Shown: positions 25,199 to 33,573, counted from the first letter of the stretch. The stretch is 47,432 bases of DNA from an uncultured Lachnospiraceae bacterium (GCA_934437985.1 CAKSBI010000018.1:1-47432), one strand, 5' to 3'. Numbers and translations are program-made. The notes: a model not told the origin generated them from the sequence alone.

Positions 25199-26086
25199 CT
25201 ATCTGTCCCTGTCAATAAGACTTATGAGCAGTCCGCGTAAAAATGCACCTTTTTCCCCGAATGACAATTCATCAAATAATGAAACGGCTTCATCAGTATA
25301 GCTTCTGACAGCTGCTTCTGCTTCTTCTATTCCCTTAAATGTTGCGTAAGTTATCTTATCATTCTTAGCATCACTTCCCACAGGCTTGCCTAAAACCTCT
25401 GCTGTGCCTGTAACATCAAGAATATCATCTCTGATCTGGAATGCCATTCCAATATTACCTGCTATCTTTTCAAATGTATCAACAGCAGCATCATCAGCAC
25501 CGGCAAGGATACCGCCAATCATAAATGCCGCCTCTAAAAGTGCGGATGTCTTATTCCTGTATATGAATTCAAGCATATCCATATCCGGGATATCACCATT
25601 CACCTCAACATCAACAACCTGTCCCCCGACCATACCATATACACCGGCCTTGGCTGCAAGGACTGAAAATGCACGTGACGTCTTTTGAAGGTTATCAACA
25701 TCACTGAATGAACGTGCTGCCGTCTCATATGCGTAATTAAGCAGTGCGTCCCCTGCAAGAATTCCTATATCCTCTCCATATACGATATGTGTGGTCTTGC
25801 GCCCCCTCCTGTAATCATCATCATCCATGGCAGGCAGATCGTCATGCACAAGGGAATACGTATGAATCATCTCAAGCGCAGCCATGAACGGCTCAATCAT
25901 ATTATCATCTGTGCCGCCGCATAGTCTGTATACTTCATTCATAATAACAGGACGAAGTCTCTTGCCCCCGCCCATCAGCGAATACTCCATGGCATTGAAT
26001 ATGGTCTTCTGATATCCTTTTGCTTCCGGAAGATACTTTCTTAATACATCCTCAACATACTTAACCCTGTCCTTAATCTCACTCAT
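25199..26086 (-). CDS. ispA: Polyprenyl (farnesyl/geranyl) diphosphate synthase
   Basis: A 295-residue helical prenyltransferase condensing IPP with allylic diphosphates. The first Asp-rich motif is HDDLPAMDDDDYRRG, the second is FQIRDDILDVTG, and GGGKRLRP binds diphosphate. The two residues inserted in DDLPAMDD and the short-chain architecture fit bacterial FPP synthase of the IspA type. Product length (C10, C15 or C20) cannot be certain from sequence. Its start overlaps the xseB end by 8 bases, and dxs follows. Confidence 0.92.
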   Translation of the reverse strand: MSEIKDRVKYVEDVLRKYLPEAKGYQKTIFNAMEYSLMGGGKRLRPVIMNEVYRLCGGTDDNMIEPFMAALEMIHTYSLVHDDLPAMDDDDYRRGRKTTHIVYGEDIGILAGDALLNYAYETAARSFSDVDNLQKTSRAFSVLAAKAGVYGMVGGQVVDVEVNGDIPDMDMLEFIYRNKTSALLEAAFMIGGILAGADDAAVDTFEKIAGNIGMAFQIRDDILDVTGTAEVLGKPVGSDAKNDKITYATFKGIEEAEAAVRSYTDEAVSLFDELSFGEKGAFLRGLLISLIDRDR

Positions 26087-26270
26087 CTGCTCTACCCTCT
26101 TTCAACACAATGAGCTGCTTTTCTACCTTGTCCAGTTCTTCATCACATTTTTTAAGCAGCTTCATACCTTTCTCATATCTGGAAAATGAATCCTCTAATG
26201 ATAATTCATCATTTTCAAGTTCTGTAATTATTCTTTCCAATTCTTGGAAATTATCTTCTATTCCCGGCAT
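26079..26270 (-). CDS. xseB: Exodeoxyribonuclease VII small subunit
   Basis: A 63-residue helical protein: IEDNFQELERIITELENDELSLEDSFSRYEKGMKLLKKCDEEL is the XseB consensus almost from end to end. Several copies wrap around the XseA helices to form exonuclease VII. I chose the second ATG (26270), which has AGGA 9 bases upstream; an ATG three codons earlier abuts that site. It overlaps xseA by about 20 bases and ispA by 8, which suggests translational coupling. Confidence 0.92.
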   Translation of the reverse strand: MPGIEDNFQELERIITELENDELSLEDSFSRYEKGMKLLKKCDEELDKVEKQLIVLKEGRADE

Positions 26271-27495
26271 TCTGGTCATTCCTATCTGTATATACTATGT
26301 TATTCTCTACTTCGCTGCATACTGCCCTGATCTTACCGTCAGCAATGATTATATCAAGTGTATCACCCTCGCTTACATTACTGACAGTTGTAAGTCCGTT
26401 ACCTGCTTCATCCCTTACATACGCATAACCGCCTGACAATCTCTGTAACGGTGATAATATCTTAAGCTTTTCAATGCATATCCTTTCCCTTTGGCGGTAC
26501 AGTGCAATCCTTTCCTGCATAAGCCTGTCAAGCTCATCCCGGATATCAATAAGATACTGTCTGCGCTCCCTTAACCTGGCATCCGGATCATTATGCTTAA
26601 AACCTGCCATGAGCAGACTATATCTGTTACGGCAGTTACGGACCTTCCTTTCAAGTGTGCGGAACAGTATCCGTGTATAATCCCCTATCCTGTTATATAT
26701 CTCTGACAGCTCCCTCACTGCAAGCTCTGCCGCCGCTGATGGCGTCGGTGCCCTTAAGTCAGCCGCATAGTCCGATAATGTTGTATCAATCTCATGCCCT
26801 ACCGCTGATATTACCGGGGTATTACATTCATAGACAGCCCTTACAACAGCTTCCTCATTAAATGCAAATAAGTCTTCAAATGAACCGCCGCCCCTGCCCA
26901 CAATAAGCACATCCAGGTTAAGGCTGTCAAGATACCGTATTCCGTCTGCTATCGACTCAGCTGCCCCATCCCCCTGCACTACCGCAGGATAAAGGTACAG
27001 CTGGACATATGGATTACGCCTTTTACTTACATTGACAATATCCTGTATGGCAGCACCGGTAGATGCGGTAACTACCCCGACCTTTGCGGAATAATATGGT
27101 ATGGGCTTCTTCCTGACATCACTAAAGAGCCCTTCTTCTGAAAGTGTCTGCCTTAATATCTCCAACCTTTCATAGAGAGCTCCTTTACCTTCCTGCATTA
27201 TTCTGGCAGCATATAGCTGATATCTGCCATCACGTTCATAAACATTAACAGATCCGAATACTACCACACTCATTCCATCACGCATTTCAAAGCCAAGGCC
27301 ACGCCTGTTCCCGGCGAACATAACACATGCAAGCCTGCTTGATGAATCCTTAAGCGTAAAATATATATGGCCGGATGAGTGATACTTACAATTCGATATC
27401 TCCCCGCGTATGGCAATATTACAGAATACACTGTTGTCATCAAATATTCTCTTAACATATCTGTTAACCTGTGTAACAGTATATATCTGATTCAT
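26251..27495 (-). CDS. xseA: Exodeoxyribonuclease VII large subunit
   Basis: A 414-residue nuclease subunit that degrades single-stranded DNA from either end into acid-soluble oligonucleotides. The N-terminal OB-fold shows NIAIRGEISNCKYHSSGHIYFTLKD. The catalytic core shows VGVVTASTGAAIQDI, DVLIVGRGGGSFEDLFAFNEEAVVRAVYEC and PVISAVGHEIDTTLSDYAADLRAPTPSAAAEL, followed by long helices and a C-terminal LSGGYAYV. The ATG at 27495 overlaps the nusB stop as TGATG, so the two are coupled. The initial TTG one codon earlier is not needed. Confidence 0.95.
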   Translation of the reverse strand: MNQIYTVTQVNRYVKRIFDDNSVFCNIAIRGEISNCKYHSSGHIYFTLKDSSSRLACVMFAGNRRGLGFEMRDGMSVVVFGSVNVYERDGRYQLYAARIMQEGKGALYERLEILRQTLSEEGLFSDVRKKPIPYYSAKVGVVTASTGAAIQDIVNVSKRRNPYVQLYLYPAVVQGDGAAESIADGIRYLDSLNLDVLIVGRGGGSFEDLFAFNEEAVVRAVYECNTPVISAVGHEIDTTLSDYAADLRAPTPSAAAELAVRELSEIYNRIGDYTRILFRTLERKVRNCRNRYSLLMAGFKHNDPDARLRERRQYLIDIRDELDRLMQERIALYRQRERICIEKLKILSPLQRLSGGYAYVRDEAGNGLTTVSNVSEGDTLDIIIADGKIRAVCSEVENNIVYTDRNDQNAGNRR

Positions 27496-27914
27496 CAATT
27501 ATCTTCACCAATCTCTTTCACGACATTGGCAAGAATTCCGTTAATAAAGGATGGTGAATTGTCCATACCATATACTTTGGCAACCTCTACTGCCTCATTG
27601 ATCGCTACCTTGACCGGTACTGCCCCATCCCACTTCATCTCATATATTGCAACTCTTAAAATATTAAGGTCTGCGTTACATATCCTGTTGATACTCCATC
27701 CTTCTGAATACTTTTCTATAAGGGCATCTATCTCTGCCTTTTTTTCAATAATGCTTTTAAGCTTTGACTTAATCTCACCATATTCGCTGTCATCAGGTTC
27801 ATCATCCTGTAAACTCCAGTAGTTATCAAACTGTTCCTCAAACTCATGTTCTTCATGGAAATCAGATTCAAATAAGAGCCTGAACAAGTGCTCTCTCATC
27901 ACATGCCTTGTCAT
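27495..27914 (-). CDS. nusB: Transcription antitermination factor NusB
   Basis: A 139-residue helical RNA-binding protein that binds boxA with NusE (S10) in rRNA antitermination. The N-terminus REHLFRLLFESDF and the C-terminal AIYEMKWDGAVPVKVAINEAVEVAKVYG...SFINGILANV are the NusB hallmarks. I chose the ATG at 27914 with AGGTGA 5 bases upstream; the GTG three codons before overlaps that site. It is flanked by asp23 upstream and xseA downstream in the order usual for Clostridia. Confidence 0.93.
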   Translation of the reverse strand: MTRHVMREHLFRLLFESDFHEEHEFEEQFDNYWSLQDDEPDDSEYGEIKSKLKSIIEKKAEIDALIEKYSEGWSINRICNADLNILRVAIYEMKWDGAVPVKVAINEAVEVAKVYGMDNSPSFINGILANVVKEIGEDN

Positions 27915-27947
27915 AATTCTCACCTATCGTATCCTTCTAATAAGTTA

Positions 27948-28337
27948 TTAGTCAACCTTGACCTCTGCAATACATACATTAACTTTGGTACATTCAAGTC
28001 CTGTCATATTCTCAACAGACTGCTTAACCTTATCCTGGATCATACTGCAGGTGTTCATTATATTATATCCATACATCATACTGATATTCATATCAATAAC
28101 AACCTCGTTGCCATCAATGACCGCCCTTATGCCCTTGCCAAGATTACGCATACCAAACTTACCGGCAATCTCATTGGCAACAGACCCAATTGTTGAATAG
28201 ACGCCTTTCACTTCAAGGGCTGCCAGTCCGGCAATACCTGCAACAACATTACTTGATATCTGGATCTGTCCAAACTCCCCGCCCTCCATATCAAGCGTTT
28301 TATATGTCGGCTCAAAACTGTTAGTATTATTGCTCAT
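27948..28337 (-). CDS. Asp23/Gls24 family envelope stress protein
   Basis: A 129-residue Asp23/Gls24 (DUF322) protein: GQIQISSNVVAGIAGLAALEVKGVYS near the start, AVIDGNEVVIDMNISMMYGYNI in the middle and a final VNVCIAEVKVD strand. Family members are membrane-associated, often abundant proteins linked to cell-envelope homeostasis. Similar genes (YqhY type) sit next to nusB and fatty-acid or isoprenoid genes in Firmicutes, which matches here. AGGAGG lies 6 bases before the chosen ATG. A separate promoter-like element and an inverted repeat precede it. Confidence 0.9.
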   Translation of the reverse strand: MSNNTNSFEPTYKTLDMEGGEFGQIQISSNVVAGIAGLAALEVKGVYSTIGSVANEIAGKFGMRNLGKGIRAVIDGNEVVIDMNISMMYGYNIMNTCSMIQDKVKQSVENMTGLECTKVNVCIAEVKVD

Positions 28338-28347
28338 AGCAAACCTC

Positions 28348-28398
28348 CTACATACATTCAATTACTTAGCTATATGCAATTATAACAAATGTATGTAG
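28348..28398. repeat. Inverted repeat around the asp23 promoter -10
   Basis: CTACATACATT (28348–28358) is the exact reverse complement of AATGTATGTAG (28388–28398). The inner arm touches the asp23 Shine-Dalgarno, and the space between holds the candidate -10 box. If transcription starts inside it, the repeat acts as DNA (an operator); if read through from spoIIIAH, it makes an mRNA hairpin that ends at the ribosome binding site. Confidence 0.5.
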
Positions 28399-28407
28399 AT
28401 TTGAAAA
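28379..28407 (-). promoter_or_regulatory. Candidate vegetative promoter before asp23
   Basis: On the minus strand TTTTCA (28407–28402, 4/6) and a perfect TATAAT (28384–28379) are 17 bases apart, in the 78-base gap between spoIIIAH and asp23. It would give asp23–argR transcription independent of the sporulation operon. Confidence 0.5.
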
Positions 28408-28415
28408 CACCTTTT

Positions 28416-29207
28416 TTACTTAACGCCAACAGGCGTTATTACGATATTTGATGCCTCGACACTGGTCTTACGCTTTACAATATCCTCAATCTGTGCGATA
28501 TCCTTCTCTGAAAGTGAGTTGGCATTAACAATAACATCAACACTTCCATCAACAATACTTACGATGCTGTTACCATATCCTTTTGCTTCAAGCATATTCT
28601 CCGTTGCAGTCTCCTTTTCTGAATCGGCGGTCATTGAAACAACCTCATTAACTGCCTTTTCCTTCTGTTCTTTGGTTGTTGTTGTGCTGTTAACAAGCTC
28701 CATAAGTATTTCTTTATTCTTTGAACGTGTCTGCTCCCTTGAGAGCTTCGCCTGGTCAAAGTACTCTGTCCCTATAGTGCTTGAGACCAGAACCGCTTCC
28801 CCCACATTGGCATTGTTATCATTTGCTGCCACCTCAGCTGTATCAGCATCAGCATTTTTTCCGGTATTATCATCTGTATCCGTACCGTTATCTGCCCCAG
28901 ACTTTTCGGCATCCTTAACATCCTCTTTTACTATCTCCCCATTATCTGTAAGCGTATAGCCTTCGTCTTTTGCCATATCCTCATCAGAGATATCATATAT
29001 GGTTTCCTTTGCAGCCTGTTTTACACCATCTGTGACATCCTCACCGGCATTTTCTGTTGTATCCTCCCCTGCTGCCTCCATATCCGTATTGGCAAGCTTT
29101 GCGGCATTATCCGCATTCTCCTGGGTAACCGACAGATAACCTGCTACTGCGATCATAATTGCAAGAGCCGTTATTATTACCTGATTTTTTCCAAAGATTT
29201 TTTTCAC
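28416..29207 (-). CDS. spoIIIAH: Stage III sporulation protein AH
   Basis: A 263-residue mother-cell membrane protein whose outer domain binds forespore SpoIIQ to form the channel across the intermembrane space. One N-terminal helix (VIITALAIMIAVAGYL) is followed by a long Asp/Glu/Asn-rich linker (about 40–150) and then the ring-building domain: SREQTRSKNKEILMELV, KEKAVNEVVSMTADSEKE, SVDVIVNANSLSEKDIAQIEDIV. I chose a GTG start with GGGAGG 7 bases upstream. The acidic linker is longer than in Bacillus. Last gene of spoIIIA. Confidence 0.9.
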   Translation of the reverse strand: MKKIFGKNQVIITALAIMIAVAGYLSVTQENADNAAKLANTDMEAAGEDTTENAGEDVTDGVKQAAKETIYDISDEDMAKDEGYTLTDNGEIVKEDVKDAEKSGADNGTDTDDNTGKNADADTAEVAANDNNANVGEAVLVSSTIGTEYFDQAKLSREQTRSKNKEILMELVNSTTTTKEQKEKAVNEVVSMTADSEKETATENMLEAKGYGNSIVSIVDGSVDVIVNANSLSEKDIAQIEDIVKRKTSVEASNIVITPVGVK

Positions 29208-29225
29208 TATATGTCCTCCCATATA

Positions 29226-29816
29226 TTATTCAAGCTTCATTACTTTAATCTTATGAGACTCTATTCCAAATAATACCTGAATTGCCTCTATTATTTCTTT
29301 TTTTACCTTTGCATCATTTCCCCCCTCACATGCCACAACAACTCCTTTCACGGCCGGCTCAATTTCTTTGACAATATAAGGTACATTATCCCCATTATCC
29401 GATATGCATATTGTTGTTTCTTCACTTTTCCTGCTTTCCTTATTCCTTGTCATTCCTGAATTATCATTCTCCGAAACAGACTCGGTTTCATATGGCGTAT
29501 CCTTAAGAACAACCTTCTCTGCTGTTGATTCCATGGTCAGCATAACCTTTGTATTACCTACACCACTCACATGTGATAAGACCCCCTCCACCTGTTTTTC
29601 AAGCCGTTCAGTATACTTATCATTATCCTCCGCCACTGTCCGGTCTGCCGTTACCTGATCCGTAGTATTCCCATCACCGGCTCCTTTGCCACCTTTACTG
29701 CCTGTCATGTCCCCCACCTCCAGGACAACCAGCAGGATACCTGCGGCAAGCACTATTAAAAGCTTTGGTATTCCAAACATTTTTATAATTTTAGAAAAAG
29801 TGTCCCTGCCTGTCAT
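29226..29816 (-). CDS. spoIIIAG: Stage III sporulation protein AG
   Basis: A 196-residue single-pass membrane protein. The N-terminal helix is LLIVLAAGILLVVLEVG, and the C-terminal domain has the ring-building RBM motif that makes the large SpoIIIAG channel ring (VLSHVSGVGNTKVMLTME, PAVKGVVVACEGG, KKEIIEAIQVLFGIESHKIKVMKL). Between these is a polar stretch rich in Asn, Ser and Glu. I chose the ATG with AGGTGG 8 bases upstream rather than the tandem GTG codons before it. It starts about 77 bases after spoIIIAF, the largest gap in the operon, and that gap holds a tandem repeat. Confidence 0.9.
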   Translation of the reverse strand: MTGRDTFSKIIKMFGIPKLLIVLAAGILLVVLEVGDMTGSKGGKGAGDGNTTDQVTADRTVAEDNDKYTERLEKQVEGVLSHVSGVGNTKVMLTMESTAEKVVLKDTPYETESVSENDNSGMTRNKESRKSEETTICISDNGDNVPYIVKEIEPAVKGVVVACEGGNDAKVKKEIIEAIQVLFGIESHKIKVMKLE

Positions 29817-29855
29817 TTTTGCCACCACCTCTTAGCTGTTCTGCCCTATAATAAT

Positions 29856-29897
29856 CTGCCTTACTTATTCTACCTTACTTATTCTGCCATACTTACT
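29856..29897. repeat. Three 14-bp tandem repeats between spoIIIAF and spoIIIAG
   Basis: The units are CTGCCTTACTTATT, CTACCTTACTTATT and CTGCCATACTTACT. The third includes the spoIIIAF stop codon. On the coding (minus) strand each unit carries TAA and an AAGG- or ATGG-like core, so the array repeats both a stop codon and a weak ribosome-binding-like sequence. The 14-bp period is not a multiple of three. Confidence 0.6.
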
Positions 29898-30447
29898 CCA
29901 CCACCACTTCAACCCTGTCTGCTGCTATGCCGTAATATGCGGCAATTTTCTCCCCAAGCTCCCTGTTATATATCTTAACCTGTCCATTATCATCTATATG
30001 TACATCATCAATTGAATAGCTGCTGCCTGAGCTTACCGTTACATTAACACCCTCAATGCTTCCATACAGCTCATCACCGGCATCATCATTGATTTTCCAT
30101 TCACATCCCATAAGCTCATAGCCCTCTGATTCAAGATATTCCTTAAGGCTCTGCCTGAGCATATCAGAATAGTACGATGGCATACCATCAGCGTCTGCAT
30201 ACATTTTCATCTCCCTTTCATATTCTTTTATATCAAGATTGTTAATATATCTGTCTACCGAACCCGAATATGCTTCCCCAAGTGATATGAGGTCAAGCAC
30301 CGGTTTTATTATTATCAGTGTTATCATTATCCCCGATACAAGCTTAACATATTTTCTGTAACCGCTTCCCTGGAGCAGATTATCAACGATTGCGGTAATT
30401 ATGATAAATATACATATTTCCCTGACAATACCATACACACCATCCAT
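29893..30447 (-). CDS. spoIIIAF: Stage III sporulation protein AF
   Basis: A 184-residue protein with two N-terminal membrane helices (ICIFIIITAIVDNLL and LVSGIMITLIIIKPVLDLI) and a soluble C-terminal domain rich in Asp/Tyr that ends AAYYGIAADRVEVVVE. The helix pair and IIKPVLDLISLG are the SpoIIIAF signature. It is a component of the SpoIIIA secretion or feeding-tube complex in the mother-cell engulfing membrane. AGGGG precedes the ATG closely. It is 13 bases after spoIIIAE. Confidence 0.88.
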   Translation of the reverse strand: MDGVYGIVREICIFIIITAIVDNLLQGSGYRKYVKLVSGIMITLIIIKPVLDLISLGEAYSGSVDRYINNLDIKEYEREMKMYADADGMPSYYSDMLRQSLKEYLESEGYELMGCEWKINDDAGDELYGSIEGVNVTVSSGSSYSIDDVHIDDNGQVKIYNRELGEKIAAYYGIAADRVEVVVE

Positions 30448-30460
30448 ATTCCCCTGCTCC

Positions 30461-31507
30461 TTAAACTGTAAGTCCTGTTGCCGCAGTTACAATTCCTATC
30501 GTCACCATAAACAGCATTGCCGACATAAATACGATCATTAAAAGCAGCTTTGCCGCACCCGCCGCAGCACTTATACAGTCTATCAGGCGTCTGTCAGCAG
30601 AAACCGGCTCAGACACTGCTGCCCCAAACTGATATATCAGGTAATATGCCCCTATCTTCAATACAGGTATGCTGCAGATAGCTATTATTATAACCAGGCC
30701 TGCCACCCCGACTGCATTTTTTAACAGAACACCTGTTCCGTATACTGATTCCATAACAGTATTCATGGTATTACCTGCCCCGGGTATGGATTTTATAATC
30801 CTGCCGACCATACCCTTTTTCATTCCTGTTGCCGCCGGTATTATCATCCCCTGCATCAGCCCTATACCGGATACAAGTATAAAAAGCCCCTTAAGCCCCC
30901 AGATAACAAACTGCTCAATAAGCTCCAGAAATTTTGTGAAATAATTTCCATTAAGAAGCGGATTGATCATTGCCAGTACAAAGTAAGCTTTCACTACCGG
31001 TAGGAATATTTTGCCAAGAATTATTTCAACAATCCCGATAACTGCCATGGCTGACTGATACAATATAACCGTCCCTCCCGCCACATAAGTAACGGTCATA
31101 AAAAAAGTCGGCAGAAGAACACTGATAAAATTAATAAGGTTGTCCATTACAGCTGCCGCCAGTCCGTCAAGTCTTCCAAATGATACTGACAGCAGGATAA
31201 AAAGCAGCATATATGTAACATAAAATCCATTCTCGGAAATCTGCCTGCTGCCAATCGTTCCGGCAAGGTTAATAAATACTGCCGCAATCAAGATTATCAG
31301 AAGCATATTACCAACCATACTGCGGATGCTGTCCATCTCTCCTGAAAGGATTCCGCATATATTGTTGTATATATCATCATACGATAATACATTTCCATCC
31401 ATCATACTGCCAACGTAATCACCAAAGCTTCTGCCATCCCCGATTATGTCATTAAGTACTGAATCAATATCACTGTAATCTACATTTACGCTTCTATATT
31501 CTGTCAT
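30461..31507 (-). CDS. spoIIIAE: Stage III sporulation protein AE
   Basis: A 348-residue polytopic membrane protein with about seven to eight hydrophobic segments, including MLLIILIAAVFINLAGTIG, FISVLLPTFFMTVTYVAGG and the conserved MKKGMVGRIIKSIPGAGNTMNTVMESVYGTGVLLKNAVGVAG, which is strongly diagnostic. It is probably the membrane platform subunit of the channel. The Bacillus protein has about 400 residues and begins with a signal peptide; here the N-terminus (TEYRSVNVDYSDIDSVLND) is polar, with no signal sequence, and the spoIIIAD stop lies 14 bases upstream. The protein is therefore shorter at the front. Confidence 0.9.
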   Translation of the reverse strand: MTEYRSVNVDYSDIDSVLNDIIGDGRSFGDYVGSMMDGNVLSYDDIYNNICGILSGEMDSIRSMVGNMLLIILIAAVFINLAGTIGSRQISENGFYVTYMLLFILLSVSFGRLDGLAAAVMDNLINFISVLLPTFFMTVTYVAGGTVILYQSAMAVIGIVEIILGKIFLPVVKAYFVLAMINPLLNGNYFTKFLELIEQFVIWGLKGLFILVSGIGLMQGMIIPAATGMKKGMVGRIIKSIPGAGNTMNTVMESVYGTGVLLKNAVGVAGLVIIIAICSIPVLKIGAYYLIYQFGAAVSEPVSADRRLIDCISAAAGAAKLLLMIVFMSAMLFMVTIGIVTAATGLTV

Positions 31508-31521
31508 ATTTCACCACTTTC

Positions 31522-31905
31522 CTATGCCTGCAGCATTGTGAATACTGTGTCAAGCAACGCCTCAAGTATTGGTGTGCTGATCAGCAGTATACTGAATTTA
31601 CCCGCCATCTCTATCTGTGATGCCACTGCATTATACCCTGCATCTTTGCTGATATCAGACGCAAGTCCGGCTATATATGCTATTCCAAGCATTTTTAACA
31701 TAATAGTTATGTATCCTGCGTTATCAGCCATATATCCTTCAAACCGGCTGATAACCTCTAACATAGACTCAAGCTTTCCAATTCCTATATACGCCAGCAG
31801 GATACATCCCACCAGTCCGATATAGAGACTGTATTCACTTTTAATTCCCTTACATGCTGCAGCCGCCACAACTGTCACTATTCCAATTAATGCAATCTTT
31901 ATCAT
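31522..31905 (-). CDS. spoIIIAD: Stage III sporulation protein AD
   Basis: A 127-residue protein with about four membrane helices: IALIGIVTVVAAAACKGI, SLYIGLVGCILLAYIGI, ITIMLKMLGIAYIAGLA, and a C-terminal ILLISTPILEALLDTV. GIAYIAGLASDISKDAGYNAVASQIEMAGK is the conserved SpoIIIAD segment. It resembles duplicated SpoIIIAC and is thought to form the membrane base of the complex. Its ATG overlaps the spoIIIAC stop by 4 bases. Confidence 0.92.
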   Translation of the reverse strand: MIKIALIGIVTVVAAAACKGIKSEYSLYIGLVGCILLAYIGIGKLESMLEVISRFEGYMADNAGYITIMLKMLGIAYIAGLASDISKDAGYNAVASQIEMAGKFSILLISTPILEALLDTVFTMLQA

Positions 31906-32096
31906 AGTGCGAACAACTCCTGTATCGTTTCAAATAATTCTGCTATATAGGGTATTATCCACATTAATACAAGTATCAGCCCCGCAAGGCTCGTAAGGAA
32001 AGCCTGCTCTTCCCTTCCCGAATGCTTCAGCACCTGGCTTAACACCGACACAAGTATGCCCACCGCAGCAATTTTGAATATTAGACTAATTGACAT
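31902..32096 (-). CDS. spoIIIAC: Stage III sporulation protein AC
   Basis: A 64-residue protein with two membrane helices: ISLIFKIAAVGILVSVLSQVL, the loop KHSGREEQAF (family-specific), and LTSLAGLILVLMWIIPYI. I chose the ATG at 32096 because GAGGT lies 7 bases upstream and SpoIIIAC proteins are 64–68 residues; an ATG six codons earlier is inside the end of spoIIIAB. Confidence 0.92.
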   Translation of the reverse strand: MSISLIFKIAAVGILVSVLSQVLKHSGREEQAFLTSLAGLILVLMWIIPYIAELFETIQELFAL

Positions 32097-32106
32097 ATTC
32101 CATACC

Positions 32107-32634
32107 TCATACAATAAGTATTGTTAAAAATGCACCACCTGTAATGCCAAGCATCCTGCATATCCTCACACGGTTGCCGATATCTTTATTCAGCGTGGCA
32201 ATCCTGTTATCCAGTATACCGATATACATATCTATTCTTTTTACAAGACTTTCCTTATCATACCCGTCAAGTTCACTTCCAAACCTGATGAAGTCATTAT
32301 AATCCTCCTCATATAACATACGGTCTATATGTAACCCTGCTGCAACCTGTCCCCACATGATATCCTCATTTTCCGGGTAATCCGGGGCTGATATCCTCTT
32401 AGACATTTCCAGGAAATACTCTGACCATATATCCCCCGTGTAACCTGATATATCCTCAAATATTTCAGACAATACAGGAACCGAGTAATTAACCTCTCCA
32501 CGTAATCTTATGACCAGGCGCATAAGACTCTCAAGCAGCTTTATTTTATTCCTGGCTTTTTCCCCATATGCCACGCCAATAAGCACAGATGATGTTATTA
32601 TCATGCATATTCCAATTATCTTAACTGCCGTCAT
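32107..32634 (-). CDS. spoIIIAB: Stage III sporulation protein AB
   Basis: A 175-residue protein anchored by helices at both ends (IIGICMIITSSVLIGVAYG and GITGGAFLTILIV), with a helical middle domain that resembles GspF/T2SS platform proteins. Family marks are KIKLLESLMRLVIRLRGEVNYSVPVLSEIF and DNRIATLNKDIGNRVRICRMLG. I chose the ATG with GGGAG 8 bases upstream. Its start lies inside the end of spoIIIAA (14-base overlap). Confidence 0.9.
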   Translation of the reverse strand: MTAVKIIGICMIITSSVLIGVAYGEKARNKIKLLESLMRLVIRLRGEVNYSVPVLSEIFEDISGYTGDIWSEYFLEMSKRISAPDYPENEDIMWGQVAAGLHIDRMLYEEDYNDFIRFGSELDGYDKESLVKRIDMYIGILDNRIATLNKDIGNRVRICRMLGITGGAFLTILIV

Positions 32635-33550
32635 ACAGAATTCTCCCTTCCGCATCCCTTACGCAAAGCACATTTCCTGCATTATTCCTGCCGGACATTA
32701 TGATGAATCTGTCAAACCTTTTTTCTTTTATGGCATCATTAACAAGTCTGTTATTGCTTATATCTTCCATTCCACAACCATGAATTGTTGCAATAACGCC
32801 GCATCCGCTTACCATTGCATACCCGATAGCAGCCATGTCCTCCTTAGTTCCAATCTCATCTGCTGCAATTACTACCGGTGACATCGATCTTATCATCCTG
32901 ACTATCCCTTCAGCCTTCGGGCATGCATCAAGAACATCAGTTCTTATTCCTACATCATTTTGCGGCACACCCCTGTAACATGCACATATTTCAGACCTTT
33001 CATCCACAACACCGACATTTACACCCTTTATGCATCCGTCACCTGATGATATCCTTCTTATAATGTCACGCAGAAGTGTTGTCTTACCGCCTCCCGGCGG
33101 TGATATGATCAATGTATTATGTATTTTATCTTCACTTAATATATATTTTGCAATTCTGTCTGAACACCCTTTCACCTGTCTTGCAACACGGATATTAATG
33201 AATGACACATATCTGATATTCTTTATATGTCCGTCAGATACAATGGCCTTTCCTGCAACACCGACCCTGTGCCCACCCTTGATCGTTATATAACCATTTC
33301 TTAGTTCCTCCTCATATGCATATGCAGAATATTCGCTGACCTTTTTAAAACACTCTTTTACATCGCTCTCCTTTATACGTTCCCTGCCATTTTCATTCAG
33401 GAAATATTCCCTGTTATCACATATAACTGCCGCATATTCATTTACCCGGAGCCTTATCTCCTGAAGCTTACTGATACCGGATATAATCCGTGCCGCCTGC
33501 TTCTTAATGCTGTCCGGCAGCAGGTTGATTATGTCTCCATAGTCTTCCAT
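32621..33550 (-). CDS. spoIIIAA: Stage III sporulation protein AA (ATPase)
   Basis: A 309-residue cytoplasmic ATPase of the mother cell, related to secretion ATPases, that powers the SpoIIIA-SpoIIQ channel. Visible are Walker A ISPPGGGKTTLLRDIIRRI, GVVDERSEICACYRGVPQNDVGIRTDVLDACPK, Walker B SPVVIADEIGTKED and VIATIHGCGMEDI. The N-terminal 130 residues hold the family-specific region ending YITIKGGHRVGVAGKAIV. GAGGTGAGGGAG precedes the ATG. It is the first gene of the operon, with a SigE-like promoter 25–50 bases upstream. Confidence 0.95.
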   Translation of the reverse strand: MEDYGDIINLLPDSIKKQAARIISGISKLQEIRLRVNEYAAVICDNREYFLNENGRERIKESDVKECFKKVSEYSAYAYEEELRNGYITIKGGHRVGVAGKAIVSDGHIKNIRYVSFINIRVARQVKGCSDRIAKYILSEDKIHNTLIISPPGGGKTTLLRDIIRRISSGDGCIKGVNVGVVDERSEICACYRGVPQNDVGIRTDVLDACPKAEGIVRMIRSMSPVVIAADEIGTKEDMAAIGYAMVSGCGVIATIHGCGMEDISNNRLVNDAIKEKRFDRFIIMSGRNNAGNVLCVRDAEGRILYDGS

Positions 33551-33573
33551 TCTCCCTCACCTCCGCCTATTCT

